Shown piece after piece: positions 36,156 through 46,564 of a DNA stretch of 64,000 nucleotides. Made by a program: the position numbers and the translations under genes. Position 1 is the stretch's first letter. The number at the start of each line of letters is the position of its first letter. The DNA is taken from assembly GCA_002189035.1 (NCBI GenBank), contig CM007991.1, forward strand, positions 868,001 through 932,000, read 5' to 3'. The notes beneath the pieces are model-generated. The model did not search any database, had not been told where the DNA came from, and saw nothing but the letters and a program-made list of their open reading frames with translations. Source of the stretch: Utricularia gibba (taxonomy: Eukaryota > Streptophyta > Magnoliopsida > Lamiales > Lentibulariaceae).

Positions 36156-37195
36156 TTAATAATTAGGTGTAGCAGTTAATGGACCTGGTTTCTTGCGGCT
36201 TTCACTAGCCGGAGGACCGGCGGTGGCGTTGCGACGAGGGAAGAAGACGCCGGTTCCATTTCGTTCCTTTTTCACCCCGGCGTTTTCTGCGGGAAAGGCG
36301 TTTATGTTGACCCGCCGTTGCTGCGCTGATTGCTGCAAACATGGCCACGTTTCCGGTAATCTCGCGGCGGATAACGGTGTGGAACTGTTTTGGAAGTGAA
36401 ATTCCGGTGACCATTTCGCTAGGATTCTTCTTTTCATCACATGTTGCAGTTGCAACTGCTTCATCCGCTGAAACTGCAGGGATGAAAAGGTAGGTTAGAT
36501 GATGAACCCCAATCTAATTTGGGCTAGAAGAGAAGGTGAAATGGGGATTACGTACTTGGGCTGCTTGTAACTGCAAATAGGCAAGGCGAGCGTCGTTTTG
36601 AGATTTCACAAGGTAAAACGAAGGAACTGGGCAGGCATTTCTCGACGGCAGCGTCGGTTTCTGCGGCTTGGGTATACATTTCCGAGACTGAATCCACGCC
36701 ATTTCTTCAGCCACTTTCATTCTCGCAAATTCCTCGGCCGCCTGGTACAATAAATCCCACCCGACGGCGGGTTCTTCTTCCGTTGGAGAAGCAACGGTAT
36801 TGAAGCCGTAACCGGAAAGCGCAGATTGCGGGGACCCGTACAATTTCCGTCCCTGAAGCAAAAATAAAAACAGAGAAGTTACGAAACGCCATTCCTCGGA
36901 AAAACAAAATATCCCTGTGAATGAAAATCAAAACCTTCGCAGGGTGCAAATCAGCGGACTGCAACGACGGTTTGCGCAAACACCGCGCCATTCCAGAGAC
37001 ATATTCCTCTTCCTCGCTGTCGCTCTCAGTATACCCATTCGGAGACTCAACCGGGGAACTCAGATCCGAGTTAAACCCACATCGCGGCTGAGCCCTAAAT
37101 GCGTGACTTCCATAATCCATCAAAAGATCGTCGTCCGTCAAAAACTCCGACGGCAGCCAGAACTCGTCCTCATCAAGCTTCTTCTGCTGCGCCAT
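36156..37195 (-). CDS. Conserved plant-specific protein of unknown function, 3 exons, 291 aa
   Basis: Exons: 36935-37195, 36556-36852, 36156-36473. The start (MAQQKKLDEDEFWLPSEFL) opens an acidic domain (DDDLLMDYGSHAF; ESDSEEEEYVSGM). The middle has a helix with WDLLYQAAEEFARMKVAEE. The end carries GTGVFFPRR followed by SESRKKPG, a signature I associate with a family of uncharacterised plant proteins. No signal peptide or membrane span; the acidic and basic patches suggest a soluble, perhaps nuclear protein. The usual family C-terminus after the RKK motif seems shortened here (ends PLTATPNY), which may be real. All phases join; the middle donor is GTACGT. Confidence 0.8.
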
Positions 37196-40100
37196 CACAC
37201 AGGATGATGGAGATAAACACCAATTATGGCCCTCTTTTATAAAGCGATAAAGCTCTTGCGGCTTGTCGAAGGCAAAATCATGGGTGCTCGTTTCTATCGG
37301 AAAGATCTCCAAGGGCCCCAAGCGCGCTAACGTTTGCGGAGGGGGAGCGCGGGCGAGATAGGGAGAGGGGATAGCTCTGGAGTTGAGTTATAAAAGAAAT
37401 CATTTACGACTGAGGAAGATGCAGATGGCACACTCGCGCTGGCGGCGAGTGGCGACCACGCGTGACGGCAAAAATTACAATTATTTCGAGAACCGCCCTT
37501 TCTTCTCCCAGGCGACCTATCCTAAATTTATTTAAGGATATTTTTATTACTTATTTTACTAACGCCAGCTGGCACCCCGCTCACAGCTGGAATTTTTTAA
37601 TACAATAATGTGAAAATTATATAAAAAGCTTAAAATTTAACATTTTGAAAAAAAAAGGTTAATTTTTATTTTTTAATTTAAATTGCATCACTAATTGATA
37701 AAATCAATCCTACAAGTTTCGTGAGTAAAGTATAATTAATTTTAAAGTTTTATATTTTATTTTACATTATTAAAAATATCGATTATAGTTAATCTTCTAC
37801 TATTTAAAAATTATACATGATTAATCAATTACTATTTTTTTAATAATTAAACCTTAATAGTATCAATTATTTCGATAATTCTTTATGTCAAGTTGATGAT
37901 CAAATAAAATATTGAGAATCATTTTGACATTTTGTTTAAATAATGAGGGTTCATTTATTAATGTTTAAAATAATATATATAAATATTAAAATAACAAAGG
38001 TCACATTTATAATTTTTACAAATAATGGAACCAAGCCTCCAAAGCAAAAAGTCACATGTGAATAGCGGATTCCCAAGCAAAAACAGTTGGAGCGGGTTTA
38101 CCGGAAGTGGGATCGGCACTCCGACACCCGTCTCTTGTCTGTCTGGCACGTGATAGGCGGTGGTGGTGCTGGGGCCAGGCCTGGCCTGCCATGGGACCCA
38201 CGTACTCTCGCCAGGTGGTGGATGTCGTCTCTGCACGTTGCCTCCGGCGTGCAACTGCGGCGGTGGTTCTTCTCCAGTTTGGCGATTTTGTGTTTCTTTA
38301 GCTGTAGCTGGTGTACGGTAGCATCATTGTGCTCTCCGTGTGAAGTGAACATTTTGAGTGGATGCTGAGCACCGGGACGAGCTTTCGGGGAAGATGAGAG
38401 TTCACTGCTTCTCCTCTGAAACGAGACATTGTACGGTCAAAATGGTGGGCACAGGCGTGGATCAGGTAAGCAGAAGGGGCCCCGAGGCGTGTTCCAATCC
38501 AATCCTCATTGGATGCGCCAGCCTCAGAGAATCCCACACCAATGGAATCCTGATCCTGATCTTGCCACCAGCCGTCTTGGTCAAAATGTGGGTGGGTCTC
38601 GCCATCTTCCGCACCTCCGCATCTTGCCCCCGGAAACAAAACAAGTGACCCACCCCAACCGAACCCATCCCTGTGGAGTTGTTAAATGCACAGAACAGCT
38701 CCTCCACCTATAAACGTGGATTAATTTAATTAGATCGTTCATTTGTTTGAATTTATAGCGCCACCCGCAATGAATTCTCGAAATTCCCTTTCACCAGCAG
38801 GCCCCGGTACGGCGGCGCGTGGCTACTGTCTCCTTTTCTTTTCGTTTATCGTGAGGATGACCGCGGCGACGCTGGTTTTTAGCGGTTCGACTTTTTCCCG
38901 CCATATCTTCCCGCCGGAATCGCATGTGATGAAATTTATTAGCCAGCCCCCCAAAGCTACCCGAAATTGAAGAACTTGGAGGGTGAATTCATGGACATGG
39001 GCAGCAGCACATTATGTTCTCATGAACATAACGAACTTTGCCTACAAATTCGTGTAAATGATTTTTTGAAATAAATATAATATATTCCGATGAAATGAAG
39101 CATTTTCAAGCATATAATTACTGCGCTAAATGATTATTAAAGTGGTGAAAAATCATAACCCGTAATTAATCGAATTTAATTCCATTAATATGATAAATGA
39201 TTCATTAGCAAATGGATTACATCATGGTTAAACACTCTTGGTGGCGCAATTAAGGAAAAAAATTGGGCCCACCGGCTGACTGAATGGGATTACCTATGTA
39301 TTTTCTTCATTAATTAATATTGTCCGTTTTTACCTTTCCAATAAAGCAGAATTATTTTCCACCGACTTCAAAATGAGATGGGCCTACTGCCGGGTCGTAG
39401 TGGGCCGGCATGAAAATGGCGTAGCAGGTGGAGCCCAGCCCGAACTCATTTAAACCCAATTAGACAGTTCCCGAATCCCGACAAAAACCAGTCCGGATCA
39501 AAATTCCCGATTTCAAAACACGACTTTCCAGGATTCGATTCCCAAACCCCGCAGACATCTTTCTGGTCGGTGTTCTTTGTCCGGAAGCGATGACAAATAC
39601 GACAAGGGAGACCGGAAAATGCTTTGCCGATGCACCGTCTTTTTTTACATCACGTCATTTACAGCCGGCGGGAGTGTGTGGTCTATGGGTTTAACTCAGC
39701 CCAACGTCTTGAGCCGCCGGAAAGTATCCGGCCATGTGGGTCAGTTTCCCCCTTCAAATTGATGCAATCTTGGGGATTTGGCCTTTATGGAGTCCTTAGA
39801 AAACTGATCAAGTGGAGAGGCCATTGGAGACCCGAGTGGTGTCAGCTATGGCGTGTTTTGTAGCGACATATGGATATAGGCAAAGGGCCAAGACAGGCAA
39901 ACAAGACGTGGGTTGAGATATTTTGTGATTCGAGAACCAAACTTTGAATCGGGATGTCGTGTAAATGGAATAATCCACCATCAAATGGAGATTCTCGGAG
40001 CATGTCAAGTTGCAGAACGTGCGCCCCACAGTCTGCCATCTTCTCCAGCATTCCATGAGCCACGATAGGGATGCCATGAAGAAATCCATACATCATGCAC

Positions 40101-40596
40101 CCCCACCGGAATCAATTCCTTCTCGGTCCCCATCATTTTGTACTTGGCATTGCATCTTGTTCCTAGTACAATACACACAGCAACTGGGAGGCGCAGACGC
40201 AGAAATGCATGTTGAAGGACTGATGAATTACATGATTTTTTGAGTGGAATGTTCATGTTCAGGCTCATCCACTATACATGTGTCGATTTACTTGGACTCA
40301 GGAAAAATGGGAAGTCTTCAAACATTCCATGATCACGAAGGAAGAAAGGTACACAGAGGGAAGCACAAGAAGCCGTAGAGCGGATCCTTATTCTACTTAT
40401 CGCATGACACGCAGTTCCGTTTGGATTTACTGGGTCTGCGTAAAATACATGGACCTTAAGAAGCTTCTTCGATCCTCGTCCGTGGTGTTCCATCTGCAAC
40501 TTCATTAGCTACGGCAAATATGGAATCTGCAAAGAACAGGCCACATGACCGAAAACGCATAAAAAAACAAAAGCTTACCACCAAGTAGGTGACATT
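37196..40596. other. Intergenic spacer with no supported gene
   Basis: 37330-37520 is the GC-rich promoter side of the preceding gene. 37530-38020 and 39060-39360 are AT-rich. 38060-38970 and 39400-40560 have coding-like composition but give only short unlinked ORFs on both strands. No tRNA or transposon ends found. Confidence 0.5.
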
Positions 40597-41491
40597 CTAG
40601 TAGTAAAGTGACCCTGCAAAGCAAGGAAAAATAGCACTTTGAGCTTCGAACTTTTTTTTTCTGTGCAATAACAATACTTGTGGTCCAGTCTATCACGGTG
40701 AATCAGACCGGTTCGTTTTCGAAGATGACTCATTTCACATACCCTGCCACCAGTTTCCTCTGGAAGCACCATCCTGCTCTTCTCCACCACCAGCGTCCTT
40801 CTGCATCTGTTCACAGTATGCACTATTCATTTGGTAATTGTTTCTAAAGTGAACACAAATGAATTGATGCTGCATTTTTGTATGTACAAAGATGAAAGAG
40901 GCGAATTCTGACTGGTTTTTGTCCAGGTTTTTTTTGGGTGGCCTCCGGCTGAAAGTAGACATCTTGAGCACCATAATATATCGAAGAGCCGTACTGATGC
41001 GGCTTCTCCTTTCCCTCATCAAACATCTCCTTCGTCGAAATCCGTTCGTTGCCACGTTCAACACCTGTAAGTTTCCCCGTAGAGAAGCATGTCAAAAGTT
41101 GTCAGCAAAGAAGCACTTCACAACTACACGAAAGATGGGTCAATATATTTCGGGATTTCACGGATCGTTGTAGAGGGAAGGATGTTGTGAGTTGGGTATG
41201 GAATATGGATGATCATAACATAAGAACTTGCACAAAATCACAACCTGAAACACCGGACTCTTCATGCCCAGATCCATTTTTCTTGTCCAGTGACTGCTGC
41301 TGTCCCTACAAAACAGCAACCCCAATGCATGTAACAACAACCGAATAAACAAAACAGAGGAATCGGTTAACTCTGTCCACCGTTTCAGGAGGAAAGATCG
41401 TAGACAGAAACCCTGAAGACGAGATAGGCTTAGACCCAAAGAGATCTGAAGCAAGCGAAGATTCCGGCTTCATCTTCTTTCCTCCTTCCAT
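40597..41491 (-). CDS. Small conserved plant-specific protein ending NWWQGSLYY, 5 exons, 134 aa
   Basis: Exons: 41381-41491, 41245-41305, 40913-41064, 40743-40806, 40597-40613. It begins MEGGKKMKPESSLASDLFGS and continues with ISSSGFLSTIFPPET. A central SSIYYGAQDVYFQPE and a C-terminal ASRGNWWQG|SLYY follow. These blocks define an uncharacterised land-plant family I recognise by pattern but cannot name. The final coding exon is only 17 nt. All phases agree; the donor of exon 3 (CCA|GTCAGA) is weak and chosen by phase. Ser-rich, with no signal peptide or membrane span. Function unknown. Confidence 0.82.
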
Positions 41492-42990
41492 ATTCACTGA
41501 ACCCACCCCACAATTTCCTTCTGTATGATCGGGAGGAACAGAACAACCCCAAAACCTCCTTATATACACGTCCCACCGCCACCACTTGACGTGATTCACC
41601 TAAAAACCATTTAAAAAAAGAAAAGCAAAATGCTGCTCTTAAGCTATTCACGTGAATGTTCTTCAGGATACACACACCCAGAAAAAGAAAAAGGCGAGGT
41701 TTTTATTTCCCAGAAGACGGTGGTAACACAGTGAAAATGTACACACTCTTGCTTTGTTTTTCCAGGAAAAAGAACAGCAGGTCATATATGAACTTGAAAG
41801 AAAAGTGGGTAAAAAGGAGGCCAGTTTTCAGTTACAGTTAAAGGAGGCGTTGTTGCTGTGGGCAGTTATAACGGATTTATGGACGTGAATGAGACCATGA
41901 TGCGACAATTGTCGGAACTCTATTATTGGTCCGCTATACCCTTTTTCTCAATCCTCTATTTTTTCCCCTTTATAGAAATTAAATTCATAATCCAATGTTT
42001 TAGAATTGGTCCATTAACATAATAATTGAACCCATTACTTAATTTTTAAGATTCAATTAATTTGATTATTTAATTGGAGAGATGGCCCAATATTTTTTTA
42101 TTATAACATATAAAAAAAACCGGTGTCCCATTACTTCAATTTTGGAATCCAAATGGATAATTAATTAATCAAAGGAAGAAATACACGTGGTGTGCTCCCA
42201 TTGGGCCACACGTACTCATCATTTTCTTTTATATTCTTTCCTATCCTATCCTCCATTTTATATTCTTTGCTATCCTTCCTTCTCTTTCATGTCACTCATG
42301 AAATCATGAAAAATAGGTCACTTATATATCTTGTCTATCTCTTAACATATATGTGAAAAAATTGATGCTGTTGAATATTAATTTTTTGTTGAAAGAAAAA
42401 ATAAAAACATGTAGATTTATAAATTATTCATGAAAAAGAATAGATTTTTTTTTTTTTTATGATGGCATGAAACTCGTTATTTGTCGAGTTTTCCCCGACC
42501 TTTAGGATCGACTAACTCATGCACAAATATCTTTCATCTGGAACTCTTTCCCTTTTCACTTTCAAAATTCTCATTTGAATATTTACTATTACCACCAAGA
42601 TCCGTACCAATGACCACTATATGGGCCAGCCCACTAAACATCTACCATACGAAAGGCCCATATTAGAGCCCAATATTCTTGGCTGCTTCAAAATCCTTTC
42701 TGTTTCACCTTCACATAGCTCTGCGTTTTTTTTTCTCTCTTGATTTGTAATAAAAAATGAAATTTTGAGCTTTGGTGGAATAACGACAGCTGGAACTGGC
42801 AGTTACTCTTTTGGATCTTGTCAGAAAGCAAGGAAACCAGTGGTTCAAAAGAACTGCTACCTTTCCCTGTTTCTGACTACAAGACTCTGCATCAATTGAT
42901 CATGTAATGCATTGACTACCCTGATTCTTGAAGAATGGTTTTCAATGGTAGGAGGAGTTTTACAGTTGAAAGAGCCTGCCGAGAAGAAGA
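41492..42990. other. Intergenic spacer
   Basis: Promoter side of the small plant-specific gene at the left; AT-rich at 41970-42440; the 3' flank of the MIZ1-like gene at the right. No further coding signal. Confidence 0.55.
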
Positions 42991-43749
42991 TCACTTGGAT
43001 CGGATCAAGAAGATGCTGAGTTCTTGTCCTGGTGCGTCTTCGGGGTTGATCAGATGAAACGATTCAGAATCAGCGTTGCTCACAACGAACTCGTAATTAG
43101 CTCTCATGTACATGATCTGCTCCGGGCCGCAACCGCCGGGGATGACGCCCGCGCCGACGGTTGTATTCTGCATAGTCCTTAGTACCATTTTCATCTGGGC
43201 GTTGGCCTTGCGACGCACGGCGATCCCGAGTCTTTTCCCATTGCAGAAGAGCGTCCAAATCGGAACAGAGTGCAGGTGGCAACCGCCGAGCTCCGACTCC
43301 GCGGCGTTGAATTCCAGAGAAATCCTCACGATTCCGCATTGCATTTCGTGGATCAGCGTCGTTGTGGGTATCGAGAGTTCGAGAAGCAGCGACGGTTTCC
43401 GTGTGAGGCGATGCTGCTGGACGCAGAACCAGATATGGCCGCCTCTGCGAGGGCCGAAGATTGTCCCGATGACCATCGTCCGGGAGGCACGAGGCGGCGC
43501 GGATGGGAATCGTGCGGGCGGAGATGCGACGGAGGAGGCGGTTTCAAGGTGGTGAACCTCGATCGGGATTTTCGGTTGCGCGCAGATTGATTTTCTGGGT
43601 GGTTGTTCTTCAAGATCCACGCGGAGGGATGCGCTGAGGCGATTCTTGATGGGGGGCGATGGCGTCTGGCCGGCGGCGGCGGCGGCATCTGCGGTTTTGG
43701 TGGGATGGAGGCAGGGGAATAAGCGACGGAGGGCGTCGATCGTCTTCAT
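42991..43749 (-). CDS. MIZU-KUSSEI 1-like protein (DUF617), 252 aa, intronless
   Basis: Member of the MIZ1/DUF617 family; the founding Arabidopsis protein is needed for root hydrotropism and acts at the cytosolic face of the ER. The N-terminal 80 residues are variable (MKTIDALRRLFPCLHP, then Ala/Pro/Ser-rich). The domain starts about residue 90 with TMVIGTIFGPRRGGHIWFCV and continues with LLLELSIPTTTLIHEM and VRISLEF. Later blocks are WTLFCNGKRLGIAVRRKA, TVGAGVIP and MYMRANYEFVVSNADSESFH. It ends QELSIFLIRSK, the usual family end. Intronless structure is normal. No signal peptide. No frame defect despite GC-rich 5' sequence. Confidence 0.93.
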   Translation of the reverse strand: MKTIDALRRLFPCLHPTKTADAAAAAGQTPSPPIKNRLSASLRVDLEEQPPRKSICAQPKIPIEVHHLETASSVASPPARFPSAPPRASRTMVIGTIFGPRRGGHIWFCVQQHRLTRKPSLLLELSIPTTTLIHEMQCGIVRISLEFNAAESELGGCHLHSVPIWTLFCNGKRLGIAVRRKANAQMKMVLRTMQNTTVGAGVIPGGCGPEQIMYMRANYEFVVSNADSESFHLINPEDAPGQELSIFLIRSK

Positions 43750-43929
43750 CGGTCTGAGTAAATGAGAAGCGCGACGAGAGTGAAGGCATAAATAACTATA
43801 TAATAAATTAATTAAATAAAAAAATTATTAGCGGGAAGTTCAAGTGGAGCTGGGGGCGATGCAGAGTAGACCAAAATACCCCATTGCTTTTATAATTAAT
43901 TTAGTATCTGATGAATAATTCATCAGATT

Positions 43930-44003
43930 GTCTGGGTGGTGTAGTTGGTTATCACGCTAGTCTCACACACTAGAGGTCCCCGGTTCGAACCCGGGCTCAG
44001 ACA
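43930..44003 (+). tRNA. tRNA-Val (anticodon CAC)
   Basis: 74-nt cloverleaf. The acceptor stem GTCTGGG pairs with CTCAGAC (one G-U). The D arm contains TAGTTGGTTA. The anticodon stem CTAGT/ACTAG encloses loop CTCACAC with anticodon CAC. The T arm is CCCGG-TTCGAAC-CCGGG, discriminator A. A and B box promoters are internal (TGGTGTAGTTGG and GGTTCGAAC). No intron; CCA is not encoded, as in plants. Confidence 0.96.
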
Positions 44004-44019
44004 TCTCTCGATATCTCCC

Positions 44020-44024
44020 TTTTT
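44020..44024 (+). terminator. RNA polymerase III terminator of tRNA-Val
   Basis: A run of five T begins 17 bp after the tRNA 3' end, the standard Pol III stop signal. Confidence 0.7.
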
Positions 44025-44528
44025 GTATAAGGGGAAAAATAAAATAAACAGACTCATTTATATTGTAGTGATGTGGTAGAGGTTTGTGGGGTAATGTGGG
44101 CGAAGTTTTCAGTTTTCGGGGTTTTTTCCATCTCATCTATTCTTTTTGCTGGGGATGGGGACGTTATTCGCATGGGATGGTTAAACAAATCAAGAAATCA
44201 AATGAGGAGTAGGCGAGGGAGCAAGTTGAGTTGACACCAACTGACAACAAGCTCAGGTGCCAAACCAGACAACAGATGAAAAGATGCCTGAATTGATCTA
44301 CAAAAGGACCACCCCGGCCCCCTCCTCGAATAATCCACCTCCAATTTTGTGTTCTTTAGTTTCTCGTTGGTATTCGCCGCGAGACCAGTTCCTTTTTCTG
44401 GGTTTTTATTTTTTGTAAATATTTTGGGGGGATTCCATGGCTGGTGGTATGTGAAGTCTGTAATGTTCAAGATTTTGGGTTTTTAGGGGTTTGAAGAAGG
44501 GCCCTTATAGAGAAAAGGGTTCCTCGAG

Positions 44529-45739
44529 ATGAAGGATTTGTTGGGATCTCCTGGAAGTGTCACTGGATTGCTCTTAAGAATTGCGCAGTCCTTATTTGCA
44601 GCTGCTTCTATTGGAGCTATGATTTCGGCGACTGGATTCTCCAACTTCACCGCATTTTGGTACTTCTAAGTTCACTATTGCTTCTACCGTGTCCCACTTT
44701 TGGTGTTGGTGTCCGCTGAGGCTTCTGTCTGTCTGGAAGTGTGATGGGGAATGGAGGTTTTTGAAGCATGTTTTACCTAAAATGTTCAACTTCCCTGTTT
44801 TTTTTTTTCACCTTTTCATTATGGTATTCTTGATTTGTTTCGTAGTCTATTTGGTCATCAATTTTGGGCTCGTCTCTATTTTCAGTTTCTTACAAGGTTT
44901 GTTGGAAAAAGGCTTAACTTACATTGCAGTTTCTTTGGAATCCTGTCACTCCTGAAATGATTGTTGATTTATATGGTATAGCCTGTGAATTATGCCCCTC
45001 AGTGGAAGCAAACTGTGACTCTTGCTGGTGGAACAGATTGAGTTTTCGTTTATTTTTGGTAATCATCTTGAGAACCAAGGATGTGTTTGGTTTGCTTCTG
45101 GCACAGAACTAGCCGCAAAAGCGCAACCAAACACATCCTAAGACCTCCCTGCTTTCCAAATGCTTTTGCCACCGCTTTAAATCTCTACTTCTTGCCTTGA
45201 CAATCAGTTGATTGATTGAGTTCATGTCGACAAACGAACATCATGTCCTTGGTTATATAGCGTTTAGCAGCCAATCTACCATTGAACAAACATACCACAA
45301 GGTTGACATCATCCATGTCTGTTTGTGTGCTCAGCTATCTGATTGCATCAATGGGGCTTCAAGCTCTGTGGAGCCTCGGACTTGCCTGCCTGGATCTCTA
45401 CTCTCTATCCACGAAAAGGGACCTCGGGAATCCAGTTCTGGTTAGCCTCTTCGTCGTGGGCGACTGGTACATCTCCTCTTTCCCTCCCCGATTACAAGCT
45501 GAAGTTAATTCAACTCTGAACCATGCTTCAATTCGCAGGTAACTGCGGCATTGTCTTTGGCCGCAGCTTCTTCCTCTGGCGGGATTGCGGTTTTGTATGC
45601 CAAGGACTTGAACTTCTGCACGAGACGAGCGCATCTTCCATGCCTCAGATTCGAGATCTCTGTAGCACTGGCGTTCGCTACATGGTTCTTCACTGCCATT
45701 TCCTCCCATCTAATGCTTTGGATCTTGGCGTCTCTTTGA
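44529..45739 (+). CDS. CASP-like membrane protein, CASPL5B type, 3 exons, 154 aa (one-base junction defect)
   Basis: Four-span membrane protein of the Casparian-strip-domain-like family. Exons: 44529-44659, 45335-45466, 45539-45739. Exon 1 has [20 protein letters not shown] and the first span; exon 2 has [20 protein letters not shown], the second span; exon 3 has [19 protein letters not shown] and a final span ending LMLWILASL. The exon 2 to 3 junction is one base short: GDW|VTAAL needs an additional G either at the donor (45465-45466) or the acceptor (45537-45539). With it, length is 154 aa, normal for CASPL5B. Intron 1 (675 bp) contains a short inverted-repeat element. The defect is again a missing G. 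Confidence 0.88.
45078..45139. mobile_element. 62-bp element with 15-bp inverted repeats (MITE-like hairpin)
   Basis: AGGATGTGTTTGGTT at 45078-45092 is the exact reverse complement of AACCAAACACATCCT at 45125-45139, with 32 bp between. GTGTTTGGTT-type termini are common on small non-autonomous DNA elements of plants. No clear target-site duplication. It may be a deletion remnant, or simply a hairpin, inside intron 1 of the CASP-like gene. Confidence 0.5.
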
Positions 45740-46339
45740 ACCATTTGTCCAGAAGTTTGCTGACGTTTGTTATGCCAGCAAAACAGGGATTGCTTGTCCC
45801 TCATGAGAAATTTTGAGTGCTTTTTCTTTAATGTTTTACTTTAATTAATAATTTATTTAATATATATATATATATATATATTTATAAATACATATTTAAA
45901 AATGTAAAGTGATGGGCGTTGTAACCATATCACAGATTAACAGATGAGAGAGTGAAAGTAATAAAATAAATGAGCCTTTCTAATGTTGCACCGGTCTGAA
46001 TTATTGATCCGAATTCATATCATTGGTGGGATGAGAATGGCTATATTTGAAATAAATGGATAAAAATTAATTTTTTTTATTACGAAAATTCACATGTAAT
46101 AGAAGTTTTGAAAAACATAGTTAATTATTTCAGAATTTCGCGAGTATATCAAACATAGTATAAATTTAAAAATAAAAAAAGATGGCTCTTATTATTCACA
46201 CTTAGATATTACAGGCGTTTGATGAAGACCAAGGGAGGAGCTTTTCGGCCTAAATTTTAGGTCCAAAAGGGCTTCCCATTCAAGACAAACGAATGATTTC
46301 ATGACACGAGAAGCAGTTACCGCAGATGCCGATGGCCGC
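45740..46339. other. AT-rich spacer with a (TA)10 microsatellite
   Basis: 3' flank of the CASP-like gene. (TA)10 lies at 45861-45881. No coding signal. Confidence 0.6.
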
Positions 46340-46564
46340 CTAAACCGGCCCCCCGTAAGACGAGCAGATCAAATTCAAGGCGCCGGAGGGCTGGATCACG
46401 GCGGCGTACTGCAACGGCGAACGGAAGGAGAACCCCGCAACAGCGGCGCAGTCGTGCCGGAAAACCTGGGCGCTCTGCGGCGTGATGTAGCCGTTGCTCC
46501 CCTGCGGCGCCCCATATCTGTGATGCATTACCAGCTTGTAGAGAAAGGGGATGAGACCCTCCAT
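46340..46564 (-). CDS. Possible small protein, 74 aa, unknown function
   Basis: A compact ORF starting MEGLIPFLYKLVMHHRYG and ending LNLICSSYGGPV. The start resembles small plant proteins beginning MEGLIPFxYKA that I remember as uncharacterised. The sequence is GC-rich compared with its AT-rich surroundings, which favours coding. No signal peptide or known domain. A 5' extension is unlikely, because the other frames upstream do not link to it. Confidence 0.5.
   Translation of the reverse strand: MEGLIPFLYKLVMHHRYGAPQGSNGYITPQSAQVFRHDCAAVAGFSFRSPLQYAAVIQPSGALNLICSSYGGPV

Noticed and set aside
38060-38970. Several overlapping 60-110-codon frames in a GC-richer patch
   Set aside because: Length is expected from base composition; no conserved motif, no linking introns, no clear start context.
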